Positions 42,243 through 52,893 of a DNA stretch of 64,000 bases are shown one piece after another. This stretch comes from Brucella anthropi_A (GTDB lineage: Bacteria; Pseudomonadota; Alphaproteobacteria; Rhizobiales; Rhizobiaceae). The stretch covers positions 248,001-312,000 of the forward strand of contig NZ_LQBD01000001.1 in the NCBI RefSeq assembly GCF_046630315.1, in the 5' to 3' direction. The notes beneath the pieces are model-generated. The model saw only the letters and a list, made by a program, of their open reading frames with translations. It was not told the DNA's origin and did not search any database. Positions within the stretch are counted from its first letter, which is position 1; each line of letters opens with the position of its first letter. The translations under genes were made by a program, and so were the position numbers.

Positions 42243-43226
42243 CTACAGCACGGGCGGTCGGGCGAGGTCGAGCGCGCGCAGGCGGTGCACGAAGGCGCCG
42301 AGCCGTTCCTTGCGATAGGCGGGGACATCAACGCCCTCGTAATCGAGAAAGCCGCGCTGCGTCTTGAGGCCGATCCGGCCGTCGGCCATGTTGGTTTCAA
42401 TGATCGAAGGCGCTTCGTAGCGCGGATGGTCGAACGCGCCGGAAAGATAGCGGCTGGCATAATAGAGAATGTCGCCGCCGCCCCAGTCGATGAATTCGAG
42501 CAGGCCCAGCACGGAAAAGCGCAAGCCGAAGCCATATCGGACGGCCTTTTCGATATCCTCGACGCTGGCGACGTTTTCCTCCACCAGTCGCGCCGCCTCG
42601 TTCATGGCGACGGTCTGTAGTCGCGGCACGATATAGCCGGGACGCGCCGCGCAGACGACCGGCACCTTGCCGACGCTTTCCAGCACCTGCTTCAGCCTCT
42701 CCACCACTTCTGGGCTGGTCTTTTCGCCCGGCGACAGTTCCACCAGCGGCACGATGAAGGCCGGGTTGAGCCAGTGCGCGTTGAGGAAACGCTCCGGTCC
42801 TTCGATGGCCGGCGAGATGTCGTCGACCAGAATGGTCGATGTCGTGGAGGCGATGATGGTGCCGGGTGCGCAGAGCTTCGACGCCTCGCCCAGCGCCTCG
42901 TGCTTCATGGCGAGCACTTCCGGCACGCCCTCGAATAATATGTCCGCCTTGCCGAGAACGGCGGCGGCGTTGGCCTTCGGCTCCACCGTTATTCGGTCGG
43001 CGATGCAGCGGATGGCGTCGCCACCCTCGAACAGGCCCAGTTCCGCCAGCATGGTGAGCGTGTCGGTGATCTCGTTTGTCGCGCCGTCTGCCAGCTGGTC
43101 GAAATCGGCGGTGGGACGCTCCTTGAAGTCCAGAAGCGAGACCTTGTGGCCGGCATAGGCGAAGACGAGCGCGATGCCGCGCCCCATGCGGCCCGCGCCG
43201 AGCGCGACGATGTCGAGCGGCGTCAT
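42243..43226 (-). CDS. 3-hydroxyacyl-CoA dehydrogenase family NAD-dependent enzyme
   Basis: A 327-aa 3HCDH-family dehydrogenase: Rossmann motif LGAGRMGRGIALVFAYAG (about residues 8-25), the catalytic region FLNAHWLNPAFIVPLVEL (His about 140) and C-terminal domain with RPGYIVPRLQ. It resembles single-domain L-gulonate/3-hydroxybutyryl-type enzymes. The product of the opine-dehydrogenase-like gene upstream overlaps it by four bases (ATGA). Its substrate in this locus is unknown. Confidence 0.85.
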   Translation of the reverse strand: MTPLDIVALGAGRMGRGIALVFAYAGHKVSLLDFKERPTADFDQLADGATNEITDTLTMLAELGLFEGGDAIRCIADRITVEPKANAAAVLGKADILFEGVPEVLAMKHEALGEASKLCAPGTIIASTTSTILVDDISPAIEGPERFLNAHWLNPAFIVPLVELSPGEKTSPEVVERLKQVLESVGKVPVVCAARPGYIVPRLQTVAMNEAARLVEENVASVEDIEKAVRYGFGLRFSVLGLLEFIDWGGGDILYYASRYLSGAFDHPRYEAPSIIETNMADGRIGLKTQRGFLDYEGVDVPAYRKERLGAFVHRLRALDLARPPVL

Positions 43227-44317
43227 GATCGGAAACCTTCGCGCAGGAAGCATTCGCGCCCGGCTCCGTCCATGCCGTCAAGGCCGACCTTGGCCAGCGG
43301 CCGGCCGGTGCGGGCGAAGTCGTCGCCGCATACCGCACTGCCGATGGCGAGGAAGGCGCGAGACAGCGGCGCCTCGACGCTCGCCAGCTCCGCTGCCGAC
43401 ACCAGAAGCGACAGGCCGAGCGCCACGTCCTCCAGCATGTAGCGATGCTGCGTCAGCACGATCTTTTCGCGCCAGTCGCCGGAATCGGTCAGACTGTCAT
43501 GCGACTTGCGGCCATACATCCATTCGTCGCCATCCTCGCGGTAGTGGTCGGCGAGCGGAAAATGCGGCGCGCCGTAGCCGAAGGCCTCGCGGATGCGGAT
43601 GCGCTCGGCATCGAGCGCATCGGTGACGCGGCGCACCGACGCCTGCGTGCCTTCATTGTGGATGTCCCATGCCTCGAAATGCTCCAGCGGCCCGGCATTC
43701 ATGGTGATGAGCGGCGGATGGATGATTGGTCCGGCATTCATCAGTGCTGCCGAAAGCACGTCGCCGCATGGCTCGATCACACCGGGAAAGGCCTTGTCCA
43801 GCACTTCGAGCGCGTGCTTTTCCAGCGAGAGCGGGAATATACCGGTCGGCAACCGCGTGGCGCGGCCCGAAATCACCACCTCGGCGAAGCCATGCTTGCG
43901 CACCAGCCAGGGCAGGGTGCCGGTTTCGGCAAAGGCGACGCCGCGATGCGTGTCCGCAGCATGGGCTGCGCGCGCGAAGACCAGCGAACCGAGCGTGCCG
44001 GGCGGAAAATAGATGACTTGACCGGATTTGAGATGCGGGGCGACGAGCTTCGACACATCCTCATGCGTGGTCGCCGGCAGGGGGCAGAGGATGAATTCGG
44101 CATCCTCCAGCGCCTCGGCGATGTCGCTCGTCGTGCGCGCCAGTTGCGCCGCTTGGGTGCCTTTAGCGTCCCGGACGGTGATGATGTTGCCAATCTCCCG
44201 ATGCCGCCCGATGTCGTCGGCATTGCGCCGCCACAGCGTGACTTCATGCCCGGCCAGAGCAAAATCAGCCGCGCCCGCAAGCGAACCGTTGCCACCGCCG
44301 ATAACCGTAATGCGCAT
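43223..44317 (-). CDS. NAD/NADP octopine/nopaline dehydrogenase family protein
   Basis: A 364-aa opine-dehydrogenase-fold protein. The N-terminal Rossmann motif VIGGGNGSLAGAADFALAG (about residues 5-23) precedes the octopine dehydrogenase C-terminal domain with NAGPIIHPPLITMNAG (about 193-208), where the His is the expected catalytic residue. Members include opine dehydrogenases and unrelated 2-hydroxyacid reductases. Translationally coupled to the 3-hydroxyacyl-CoA dehydrogenase downstream. Function in this pathway cannot be assigned. Confidence 0.82.
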   Translation of the reverse strand: MRITVIGGGNGSLAGAADFALAGHEVTLWRRNADDIGRHREIGNIITVRDAKGTQAAQLARTTSDIAEALEDAEFILCPLPATTHEDVSKLVAPHLKSGQVIYFPPGTLGSLVFARAAHAADTHRGVAFAETGTLPWLVRKHGFAEVVISGRATRLPTGIFPLSLEKHALEVLDKAFPGVIEPCGDVLSAALMNAGPIIHPPLITMNAGPLEHFEAWDIHNEGTQASVRRVTDALDAERIRIREAFGYGAPHFPLADHYREDGDEWMYGRKSHDSLTDSGDWREKIVLTQHRYMLEDVALGLSLLVSAAELASVEAPLSRAFLAIGSAVCGDDFARTGRPLAKVGLDGMDGAGRECFLREGFRS

Positions 44318-44399
44318 GTGGACATCCTCCCATTATCTCAATCGCCGGCATACCCCTTTTGTCTCCGCGAAGCCGTCGGCGAACGGGCTCGGGATTTAA

Positions 44400-44460
44400 T
44401 TCGAGAGCATAATTTATTGATGAAAATATGCAAATACATAATACTATCGCTATGGTATTT
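44400..44460. promoter_or_regulatory. AT-rich divergent promoter region
   Basis: Between the opine-dehydrogenase-like gene and the alpha/beta hydrolase gene lies a strongly AT-rich stretch containing AAAATATGCAA (44423-44433). Its AAAATATG half-site equals that of the perfect inverted repeat at 42068-42091. A second half-site is imperfect (ATACATAA), so this is a weaker candidate site. Confidence 0.35.
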
Positions 44461-44520
44461 TGATGGAGATGCACCGCGCGCCACAGCTCGTCCGGCGGGG
44501 CTTTCCGGGAGGGAAAACGA

Positions 44521-45342
44521 ATGAGCAGTTCAGTGAAACGCCGTTTCGTCGAGACGCGCTCCGGCACGGTGCATGTAGCGGAAGCGGGCAGCGGCGCGCC
44601 GGTCCTGCTCCTGCACCAGACACCGCGCTCCTGGGACGAGTTCCGCGACGCCCTGCCGTTGATCGGCCGGCGCTACAGGGCCATCGCCATGGATACGCGC
44701 GGCTTCGGCGATTCCGAACCACTTCCCGACGGCTGCGTCTCCATCGAGGGCTGGGCGGATGCAGCAATCGACCTCGCCGATGCACTGGGCCTGACGAATT
44801 TCGCCATCGCCGGCCATCATACGGGCGGGGTGATCGCGCTCGACGTGGCGGCGCGTTATCCGAATTATATCAATCGCCTGATCCTCTCCGCAACCTCCTT
44901 CATCGATGCGGAAAGGCGGGCGCGCCATCAGGGGCACCGCGTCATCGACGAAGTCGCGGAACGGGCCGACGGGGAGCATCTGGCCGAGTTGTGGCAGCGC
45001 CGCCGCCCGCATTATCCCGCCGATGGAAACGCGGAGCTTCTCACCCGCTTCATGCGCGATGCGCTGAAGGCGGGGTCGTTGGCGGTCGAGGGACACCGCG
45101 CCGTCAACCGCTACCGGATGGAAGACACGGTCGGCCTCGTCCGCTGCCCGACGCTGATTCTCGCGCCAATGGAAGACCCCCATGCCTACCCGTCTGCGCC
45201 GAGGCTGGCGGCGGCGATTGCCGGGGCTGTCGTGCAGGACATTCCGGGCGCGATGGTGCCGTTCCCGGACCAGATGCCGCAGGTCTTCGCCGATGCGATA
45301 TGCGCCTTTCTGGACGGGGACGCGGCGCGTCCTCGAACCTGA
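44521..45342 (+). CDS. Alpha/beta-fold hydrolase with atypical nucleophile elbow
   Basis: A 273-aa alpha/beta-hydrolase. LLLHQTPRSWDEF (about residues 29-41) is the oxyanion region, AMDTRGFGDSEP follows, and the elbow reads AGHHTGG with His100 at the position of the usual Ser/Asp nucleophile. The C-terminal His is not obvious. It may be a lyase or non-hydrolytic member. It is a single plus-strand gene, divergent from the opine-dehydrogenase operon and convergent with a CoA ligase only 22 nt away. Confidence 0.78.
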   Translation: MSSSVKRRFVETRSGTVHVAEAGSGAPVLLLHQTPRSWDEFRDALPLIGRRYRAIAMDTRGFGDSEPLPDGCVSIEGWADAAIDLADALGLTNFAIAGHHTGGVIALDVAARYPNYINRLILSATSFIDAERRARHQGHRVIDEVAERADGEHLAELWQRRRPHYPADGNAELLTRFMRDALKAGSLAVEGHRAVNRYRMEDTVGLVRCPTLILAPMEDPHAYPSAPRLAAAIAGAVVQDIPGAMVPFPDQMPQVFADAICAFLDGDAARPRT

Positions 45343-45364
45343 TTATTTGCAATCGCATGGAATT

Positions 45365-46984
45365 TCAGCGTTTCAGCCTGTAGCCCGACGCTTCGCGGTC
45401 CCACATGTCGCCGGTGATGGCCTCTTCGCGCAACGTCACCTTCTTGATCTTGCCGTTTTCGGTCAGCGGCAGCCGGTCGAGGAAGCGCAGATAGCGGGGC
45501 ACGGCGAAATAGGCGAGGCGGGTTTCGCAGAACTGCGTCAGCTCGATGGTGTCGAGCGTCATGCCCGGCTTGGCCTCGATGGCTGCGGCCACCTCGTCCT
45601 CCCCCATTTCCGACGGCACGGCATAGACCGCGCAGGCGGCGACCGAGGGATGGGCCATCAGTACCTGCTCCACCTCCCATGACGAGACGTTTTCGCCGCG
45701 CCGCCGGATAGCGTCCTTGACGCGGTCGATGAAGCGGTAATGCCCGTCCGCCTCACGCACCACACGGTCCCCGGTGTGGAACCACAGGTTCTGCCATGCT
45801 TCCACGGTCTTTTCCGGCATGTGGAAATAGCCGGTGGCGAAGGAAAACGGCTCGATGGGGCGCAGCAGAAGCTCGCCCGCTTCGCCGTCGCCGAGCGGCA
45901 TGTCATCGGGATCGACGATGCAGGCTTCGAAGCCCGGCATCAGATAGCCCATGCTGCCCGGATGATCGGACGGAATGGGGCTGGCGAAGGCGAAATTGGT
46001 TTCCGTCGAGGCATAGCCGTCGACCAGTGGCACGCCGAAGCGCTCGCGGAAGATGGCATGGAACCGATCCGGCACGCCGCCGCCGAGCGCGACGCGCACG
46101 CAATGGTCGCGTTCTTCCGGGCTCGTCTCGCGCGACAGCAGGATGGCGGCCATCGCTCCCAGAAGATACGTCACGGTGGCCTTGTTCTTCAGCACGCTCG
46201 TCCAGAAGCCGGAAGCGGAGAATTTCGGCTCCAGCACATAAGTGCAGCCGTTCAGCACCGCCTGATAGAAGGCGTTGAGCGCATTGGTGTGGAAGATCGG
46301 CAGAGTGGTGAGCAACACGTCGCCCTCCACGATGCCAAGCGCGCGGGCGGAATAGATACCCCACCAGAAAAGCTGTGCCTGCGGGCAGCACACGCCCTTG
46401 GACGGCCCCGTGGTGCCGGATGTGTAGAGGATGGCGACCGTATCGCTGGGGCGCACGGGCTTGGGCGGCGCCCAGCCGGCGGGCGCGTCGGCGTCGAGAT
46501 CGAGCCCGGCGTCGGCGATGGTCCAGATCATGTCCGGCAGGGCGACGCCGTCCGGCAGCGTTTCGAGCGCGGCCTTCAGTCCTTCCTCGACGGCGAGGAT
46601 CTTCGGCGCGGAATTGGTGAGCACATGCGCCAGCTGCGCGCCGCGAAAGGCGGTGTTGATGGGTGTCGCGATGGCGCCGAGCCAGGCGCAGCCGAGATAG
46701 ACCTTGAGAAATTCCGGCCGGTTGGCCGACAGGATGGCGACGCGGTCGCCATGGACGATGCCCGCCTGCGCCAGATGCCAGGCGGCGTTACGGGCGATCC
46801 GCTCCACGTCCGCATAGCTCCATTCGGTCGTGCCGAACCGGAAGAGAATGCGCCCACCATAGCGCTTGCTCTGGCGCTGCAGGATCGCGGGCAGCGTTCT
46901 TTCCACGGGCGGAAAGGCGGCCGCGACCTGCGTGTAGCGGTCGCCGTCTTCGGGTACCCGGCCCTTATGGACATTCGCATGCAT
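45365..46984 (-). CDS. ATP-dependent CoA ligase (CaiC-like ANL family)
   Basis: A 539-aa ANL acyl/aryl-CoA ligase: AILYTSGTTGPSKGVCCPQ (about residues 180-198), GYASTETNF, WFHTGDRVVREADGHYRFIDR and C-terminal LTENGKIKKVTL. I choose the ATG at 46984 because GAGGAG lies 9 nt before it; the frame is open to 47008. It is the last gene of the minus-strand operon SBP-livH-livMG-livF-marR-ligase. Candidate substrate: an imported indolic or aromatic acid, or dioxindole-3-acetate. Confidence 0.85.
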   Translation of the reverse strand: MHANVHKGRVPEDGDRYTQVAAAFPPVERTLPAILQRQSKRYGGRILFRFGTTEWSYADVERIARNAAWHLAQAGIVHGDRVAILSANRPEFLKVYLGCAWLGAIATPINTAFRGAQLAHVLTNSAPKILAVEEGLKAALETLPDGVALPDMIWTIADAGLDLDADAPAGWAPPKPVRPSDTVAILYTSGTTGPSKGVCCPQAQLFWWGIYSARALGIVEGDVLLTTLPIFHTNALNAFYQAVLNGCTYVLEPKFSASGFWTSVLKNKATVTYLLGAMAAILLSRETSPEERDHCVRVALGGGVPDRFHAIFRERFGVPLVDGYASTETNFAFASPIPSDHPGSMGYLMPGFEACIVDPDDMPLGDGEAGELLLRPIEPFSFATGYFHMPEKTVEAWQNLWFHTGDRVVREADGHYRFIDRVKDAIRRRGENVSSWEVEQVLMAHPSVAACAVYAVPSEMGEDEVAAAIEAKPGMTLDTIELTQFCETRLAYFAVPRYLRFLDRLPLTENGKIKKVTLREEAITGDMWDREASGYRLKR

Positions 46985-47008
46985 CCGTCTGTTCTCCTCA
47001 ATCATCAT

Positions 47009-47608
47009 TCACGCGCCGCCATACGGCAGGCTGTGGCTTTCTCCGCCTGCCTTGCGGGGCTTGTGCGTGGGCGGGGCCTCTTCCGCTGTTCCGCCAGTCG
47101 GCCCACCGGCCGGGCTGGAAACGACGACCGTGTCCTTCACTTCCTTCAGAAGCCTGTTCAGCATCGCGATATGGTCGGGCGATACCTGTCCAAAGATGCT
47201 CGCCAGAAGTTGGCCGTTCCACTTCGCCATGCGGCGGAAGCGGCGGCGGCCTTCCGGGGTGATGCTGACGATCTGCACACGCCGGTCAATCTCGGACGGC
47301 GTGCGCGTGACCAGCCCGTCCGTGATGAGCCGGTCGATCATCGGCGTCACATTGCCAGCCGAGACCATCAGCCGCTTGGACAGTTCGCCGATCACCATGC
47401 CCTCGGGCCGCCGGTCGAGCTGCGCCAGGACGTCAAAGCGCGGCAAGGTAAAGTTGAATTTCTGGCGGAACTGGCGCCGCAATTCGGTCTCCACCAGCGT
47501 GGTGCAGGCGAGCATCCGCAGCCACATGCGGATCACGTCCTGATGATGCGAAGCTGGCGTCGTCAGTTCGTCCGGTTCCGGTGCGTCGGTGTCGAAAACT
47601 GGCGTCAA
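47009..47608 (-). CDS. MarR-family regulator 3 (IacR-like)
   Basis: A 199-aa MarR protein with core LRMLACTTLVETELRRQFRQKFNFTLPRFDVLAQLDRRPEGM and the recognition helix VSAGNVTPMIDRLITDGLV (about residues 85-105). The core closely resembles MarR regulator 4 at 58610, so these two are paralogues, and this type resembles the auxin-sensing IacR group. A proline/glycine-rich C-terminal tail (about 165-199) is unusual. Co-transcribed with the second Liv importer. Confidence 0.87.
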   Translation of the reverse strand: MTPVFDTDAPEPDELTTPASHHQDVIRMWLRMLACTTLVETELRRQFRQKFNFTLPRFDVLAQLDRRPEGMVIGELSKRLMVSAGNVTPMIDRLITDGLVTRTPSEIDRRVQIVSITPEGRRRFRRMAKWNGQLLASIFGQVSPDHIAMLNRLLKEVKDTVVVSSPAGGPTGGTAEEAPPTHKPRKAGGESHSLPYGGA

Positions 47609-47647
47609 CCTTTCCTCCGAATGTTGGTGCCGCTACAGGCTTCGCCC

Positions 47648-48357
<710 letters not shown>

Positions 48358-48358
<1 letters not shown>

Positions 48359-50127
48359 CAGGCGGTTCCTCCGAGATAGGCTTCCTGCACGCGCGGATTG
48401 GCACGGACTTCAGCCGGCTGGCCCTCGCAGAGCTTCTCGCCGAAATCCATCACCACGATCCGGTTGACGATCCCCATGACGAACTCCATGTCATGCTCGA
48501 CCAGAAGTATGGTGAGCCGGTCGTCGTCGCGCAGTGAGCGCAGCAACTGGGCGAGCTTCAGCTTTTCCTGACGGCGCAGGCCCGCCGCCGGTTCGTCCAG
48601 CACGAGGAGTACCGGATCGGCGGCCAGCGCGCGGGCGATTTCCAGAATGCGCTGCTCGCCGAGCGACAGATTGCCGGCCAGTTCATACGGCTTGTCGCCG
48701 AGGCCGACCCGTTCGAGCTGCTTCAGCGCGTCGTAGCGGGTAGAGGCTTCCTCGGTGCGGTCGAGGCGGAACGCGCCGCGAAGCAAGCCGGTGTGCGTGC
48801 GCGGATAGGCGCCGAGCATGACATTGTCGAGAAGCGTCATCTTCGGCCGCAGCTTCACGTGCTGGAAGGTGCGGGCGATGCCGGAACGAGCGATCGCGAA
48901 TTGGGGGCTGCGGGTAATGTCGCTGCCGGCGAAGGTGATGCTGCCGCTGTTGGCGTGCAGCGCGCCGGTCAGGAGGTTGAACATCGTGCTCTTACCTGCG
49001 CCGTTGGGGCCGATCAGCCCCATAATCTCACCAGCATTGACGCTGAAGCTGACCTTGTTGACGGCGATGAGGCCGCCGAAGCGCCGCTCGACCTGATCGA
49101 CCTGCAGGAGCGGCGTGCCGGGTTGCGGCTTCTCGCGCAGCGGCAGCGGATCGGCCGCGCCCGGGCGCGCGCGACGGATTTCCGGCAGGAACTGCTTGAC
49201 CCATGGGGCGATGCCCTGCCGCGCATATTGCAGGAACAGGATGAACAAGCAGCCGAAGGCGACGGTTTCGAGCTGTCCCGCACCGCTGACGATATAGGGC
49301 AGATAATCCTGAATTGTGTTCTTCAGGAGCGTGACCAGTGCAGCTCCGATGACGCCGCCGATGGGACTGCCTGCGCCGCCCACCATGGTCATCATCAGAT
49401 ATTCGATGCCCATCAGCGGCTCGAACGGAGTGGGGCTGACAAAGCGGCTCAGATGTGCGTAGAGCCAGCCGGACAGGGCTGCGAGGAAGGCGGCAATGAC
49501 GAAGCAGGCCACCTTGACGTGGAAGACGTTGACGCCAAGGCTTTCCACCAGCGTGTTGCCGCCACGCAGCGTGCGCATGACGCGTCCTGGCCGGGAATCG
49601 AGCAGGTTGTAGACCAGCACGATCGCGACGCAGACGATGGCCCAGATCAGGTAGAAGATTTGCCAGCTCTGCACGAGTGCGACCGAGCCGATGGAGATCG
49701 GCGGCACACCGGACAAGCCATTGTGCTTGCCGAGGCTTTCCATGTTGCCGAACAGGAAGCCGATGGCCAGTCCCCATGCGATGGTGCTGAGCGAAAGGTA
49801 GTGGCCCTGAAGGCGCAGCGTGATGCCGCCGATGACGAGCGCGCTGCCACAGGTGAGCGCAACGCCAAGCAACAGCCCCAGCCAAGGCGAAGCGCCATAG
49901 GCGGTGGTGAGCCATGCGGTCGAATAGGCTGAGATGCCGACGAAGGCGGCCTGGCCGAAGGAGAGGATGCCGCCCACGCCCGTCAGTAGCGCGAGGCCGA
50001 TGGCGACGAGGGCGTAGATGCCGATATAGTTCAGAAGCGTGATGTTGAATGCACTGAGAAACTGCGGCGCAAGCAGGAGTGCCAGAAGTGCGAGGCCGAT
50101 CACGATGTAAAGACTGTTGCGGCTCAT
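48358..50127 (-). CDS. Fused LivM permease - LivG ATPase (second system)
   Basis: A 589-aa protein. Residues about 1-315 form a LivM permease (GVGGILSFGQAAFVGISAY at about 49-67, ATPase-contact VESLGVNVFHVKV), and about 340-589 an ABC ATPase with Walker A GPNGAGKSTMF (about 383), signature LSLGEQRILEIARAL and Walker B VLLVLDEPAAGL. The fusion occurs in other proteobacterial Liv systems. It overlaps livH by four bases. Confidence 0.92.
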
Positions 50128-51170
50128 TCTTCGTCGTGCTCCTCATGATGGATGGAGACAATCGATCGCCAGATCAGGATGGGTATCAGGAAGGAGAAGA
50201 CGATAACGTCCTTGAAAGCGCTGCTCTGGAAGGCGGCGAAGCTTTCGAGGACGCCGACGAAAAGTGAGCCGATCACCGTGCCGGGATAACTGATCATGCC
50301 GCCGATGATCGCGCCGATGAAGGCCCTGAGACCGAGCAGAAAGCCGCTGTCGTAGAAGATGGTGTTGACCGGCGCGATGAGGATGCCCGACACGCCGGCC
50401 ATCAGCGAGCCTATGATATAGGCGATGGCGCCGGAACGTTCCGGGCGGATGCCCATCAGTCGCGCACCGGTCCGGTTGACGGCGGTGGCGCGCAGCGATT
50501 TGCCTGTCAGCGTGTAGTCGAAGAAGAAGTAGAGCAGCGCGCTGAAGATGATTGCCGCCAGCATGATGATGATCGCCTGGCCGGACAGGAGCAGCGGTCC
50601 GAGCTGGAAGACCTCGCTGGTCAGCGGCTCGGTGCGCACGCCCTCGGGGCCGAAGAACAGGAGGCCGACGCCGATCAGCGCGAAGTGCAACGCCATCGAA
50701 ACGATGAGGAGCAGCAGCACCGACGCATCGGCGATGGGCCGGTAGACGATTCGGTCCAGAAGCGGAGCGACAGGTACGATCAGCATCAGCGAGAACAGGA
50801 TGCGGATGGCGATGCCGGAGCCGTAGAGCGGCGCGGCCAGCCAGACGATGCAGGCCATGGCCAGCGGTATGACCAGATAGAAGACGAGCGCGCGTGGAAT
50901 GGCATAGGCGCGCTTCTGTCTCAGGAGCGAGGCCGTTTCCATGAGCGAGGCGATGGCCGCCAGAATGACGACCAGCCCCACCGTGCCGGGGACTTTCTGC
51001 GTTTCGAGCGCGGCGAGCGTCAGGGCGGTGAAGGCCGCGATGTCGCCGAACGGGATGAAAACCACCCGCGTGACAGTGAAGATGAGAACGGTGCCGATTG
51101 CAATCAGGACATAGACCGCGCCCGATGCCAGACCATCGGTGGCCAGTATCAGACCGATATCGAGATTCAT
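50124..51170 (-). CDS. livH: Liv-type ABC transporter permease, LivH family (second system)
   Basis: A 348-aa permease longer than most LivH proteins. The N-terminus GLASGAVYVLIAIGTVLIFTVTRVVFIPFGDIAAF (about residues 12-46) is LivH-like, and there is an extra hydrophobic segment around 80-115. The ATG at 51170 is preceded by CGGAGAC; the frame extends to 51188. C-terminus is His/Glu rich. Confidence 0.9.
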   Translation of the reverse strand: MNLDIGLILATDGLASGAVYVLIAIGTVLIFTVTRVVFIPFGDIAAFTALTLAALETQKVPGTVGLVVILAAIASLMETASLLRQKRAYAIPRALVFYLVIPLAMACIVWLAAPLYGSGIAIRILFSLMLIVPVAPLLDRIVYRPIADASVLLLLIVSMALHFALIGVGLLFFGPEGVRTEPLTSEVFQLGPLLLSGQAIIIMLAAIIFSALLYFFFDYTLTGKSLRATAVNRTGARLMGIRPERSGAIAYIIGSLMAGVSGILIAPVNTIFYDSGFLLGLRAFIGAIIGGMISYPGTVIGSLFVGVLESFAAFQSSAFKDVIVFSFLIPILIWRSIVSIHHEEHDEE

Positions 51171-51303
51171 GGGAAAGTCTCCGGGCAACGGCGTTCCTGA
51201 GCGGGCAGGACGTCAGCTGCAATTGCGGGGCTTGGAAACAGGTCGAACCCGCCGCGTCCGGTCCATGGGACGAAGGCGCGGCAGGGAGCGGATCAGGAGC
51301 GCA

Positions 51304-52455
51304 TCACGGCTCATATTTCCACTGGCCGTCTTCGAGCTTGACGACCACGAGCGAGCGCTCGTCGATGCCGTAATTGGAGCCCTTGCGGAAATTGTAGATG
51401 CCGTGCACGCCGGCCAGCTCGTTGGTCTTGAAGATTTCTTCCTTAAGGGCCTCGCGGAACTCGGCCGTGCCGGGCTTGGCGGTCTTGAGCGCGCGCCCGG
51501 CGGAATCGAGCATCACCATCCAGGCGTCGAAGCTGTAGGCCGAGAAGGCGTCCCTGGTCTCGGCGTTGTTGGCCTTCTTGTAGGCATCGCGGAAAGCGAG
51601 CGACAGCTTTTTCGAGAAATGGTCGTCGGGAAGCTGCTCTGCGACGACGACCGGGCCAATGGAGACCTTGACGCCCTCGACGGCCTTGCCGCCGACGCGT
51701 ACGAAGTCGGCATTGACCAGCGGCGCCAGGCCGTAGAGTCCACCCTTGAAGCCGCGATTGGCGAGTTCCAGCGGCGGGAAGGCGGCCTGCGTGGCCGAGC
51801 CGCCGATCAGCACGGAATCGGGCTTGGTGGCGAGAATCTTCAGCACCTGCGCCGTGACCGAGGTGTCGGTGCGGGTATAGCGCTCGTCGGTCAGGACCTT
51901 GATCTTGCCGTCGGCTTCCGCCTTCTTCGCACCGTCATAGACGAAATCTCCCCAAGCGTCGGAGAAACCAATGTAGCCGACATTGGTTTCGTTGTCGCGC
52001 TTGATGCGGTCGGCGATGACGCTGGCCATAAGCGAAGGCGGCTGTGGCACGGTTACGCCCCACTGGTCCGCGCCGTCGCCCGGCGACACGTTGACCGGCG
52101 AAATCGCGATCATCGGCACTTTCAGTTCCTTCGACACTTCCATCATCGCGATGGTGGAGGGCGCGGTCGCGGTGCCGATCAGGATGTCGACATTGTACTC
52201 CTCGATCAGCTTGCGCGCATTGCGGGTCGCAGCCGAGGGATCGGAGCCGTCGTCCAGTTCGACGACGGTGATCTTTTCGCCGTCGACCTCGCTCTTGTAT
52301 TCCTGCGCGGCCTTGATGCCGAGGCCGTACGGAATGCCGATGGAGGCACCGTTTCCGCTCAGCGATGTTACGAAGCCGACCTTGATCTCGGCATGGGCGA
52401 GGGGGGCGGCGATCATGCCTCCCAGAAATGTTGCGGCAAGCAATAGATTACGCAT
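51304..52455 (-). CDS. Liv-type ABC substrate-binding protein (second system)
   Basis: A 383-aa periplasmic type I binding protein. The Sec signal peptide MRNLLLAATFLGGMIAAPLAHA is cut before EIKVGFVTSLSGNGASIG, the typical ligand-binding start. The ATG at 52455 follows AGGGGAA; the longer frame to 52488 would spoil the signal peptide. It is the first gene of the operon and divergent from the racemase-OsmC-aldolase operon, with which it shares a 438-bp regulatory region. Confidence 0.9.
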   Translation of the reverse strand: MRNLLLAATFLGGMIAAPLAHAEIKVGFVTSLSGNGASIGIPYGLGIKAAQEYKSEVDGEKITVVELDDGSDPSAATRNARKLIEEYNVDILIGTATAPSTIAMMEVSKELKVPMIAISPVNVSPGDGADQWGVTVPQPPSLMASVIADRIKRDNETNVGYIGFSDAWGDFVYDGAKKAEADGKIKVLTDERYTRTDTSVTAQVLKILATKPDSVLIGGSATQAAFPPLELANRGFKGGLYGLAPLVNADFVRVGGKAVEGVKVSIGPVVVAEQLPDDHFSKKLSLAFRDAYKKANNAETRDAFSAYSFDAWMVMLDSAGRALKTAKPGTAEFREALKEEIFKTNELAGVHGIYNFRKGSNYGIDERSLVVVKLEDGQWKYEP

Positions 52456-52893
52456 TGAATTCCCCTTTTTTCTTTTCGTTACCGGCAAAACCCGGCCGCA
52501 TGGCCCGTCTTTCTTCTTGTTGTCAGGTTATGCTGCGCCGATGCCGTCAATTGCTGGTCTGTTTGAAATCCCGGCGGAAGTTCGTTGCCGAAACGCCGTG
52601 CGGGAAATTACTTCATACCTGAACTGAAATACCGTCCGCGACTGCGCGGTGGGACTCCTCCATTTTTCGGTTCCGCCTGCCTGCACGCCTCCAGCTAATT
52701 CGAAATTCCAGAATTCGTTATATTTATCAGGCTGTTAAACCTGCGGTTAAATCCGGTTTCGATCTGAATTCGAATGGATGATAATGCTTTAAGCTTGAAG
52801 TGTCGAGAAATTATTTTATATGTAAGATAATTTGCGAGCGCTGCCGGGCGCTTGCGGAACGGCATCAGGAACAATGATCCGGGGAACGGTACG
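52456..52893. promoter_or_regulatory. Divergent regulatory region with a 26-bp inverted repeat
   Basis: No gene is seen. At 52808-52833 an inverted repeat has arms AAATTATTTTA and TAAGATAATTT (one mismatch, 4-nt spacer). It is 61 nt upstream of the racemase-like gene. Arms resemble the palindrome at 25610-25625. The region 52690-52800 is also AT-rich and holds EcoRI-like near-palindromes without clear meaning. Confidence 0.5.
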
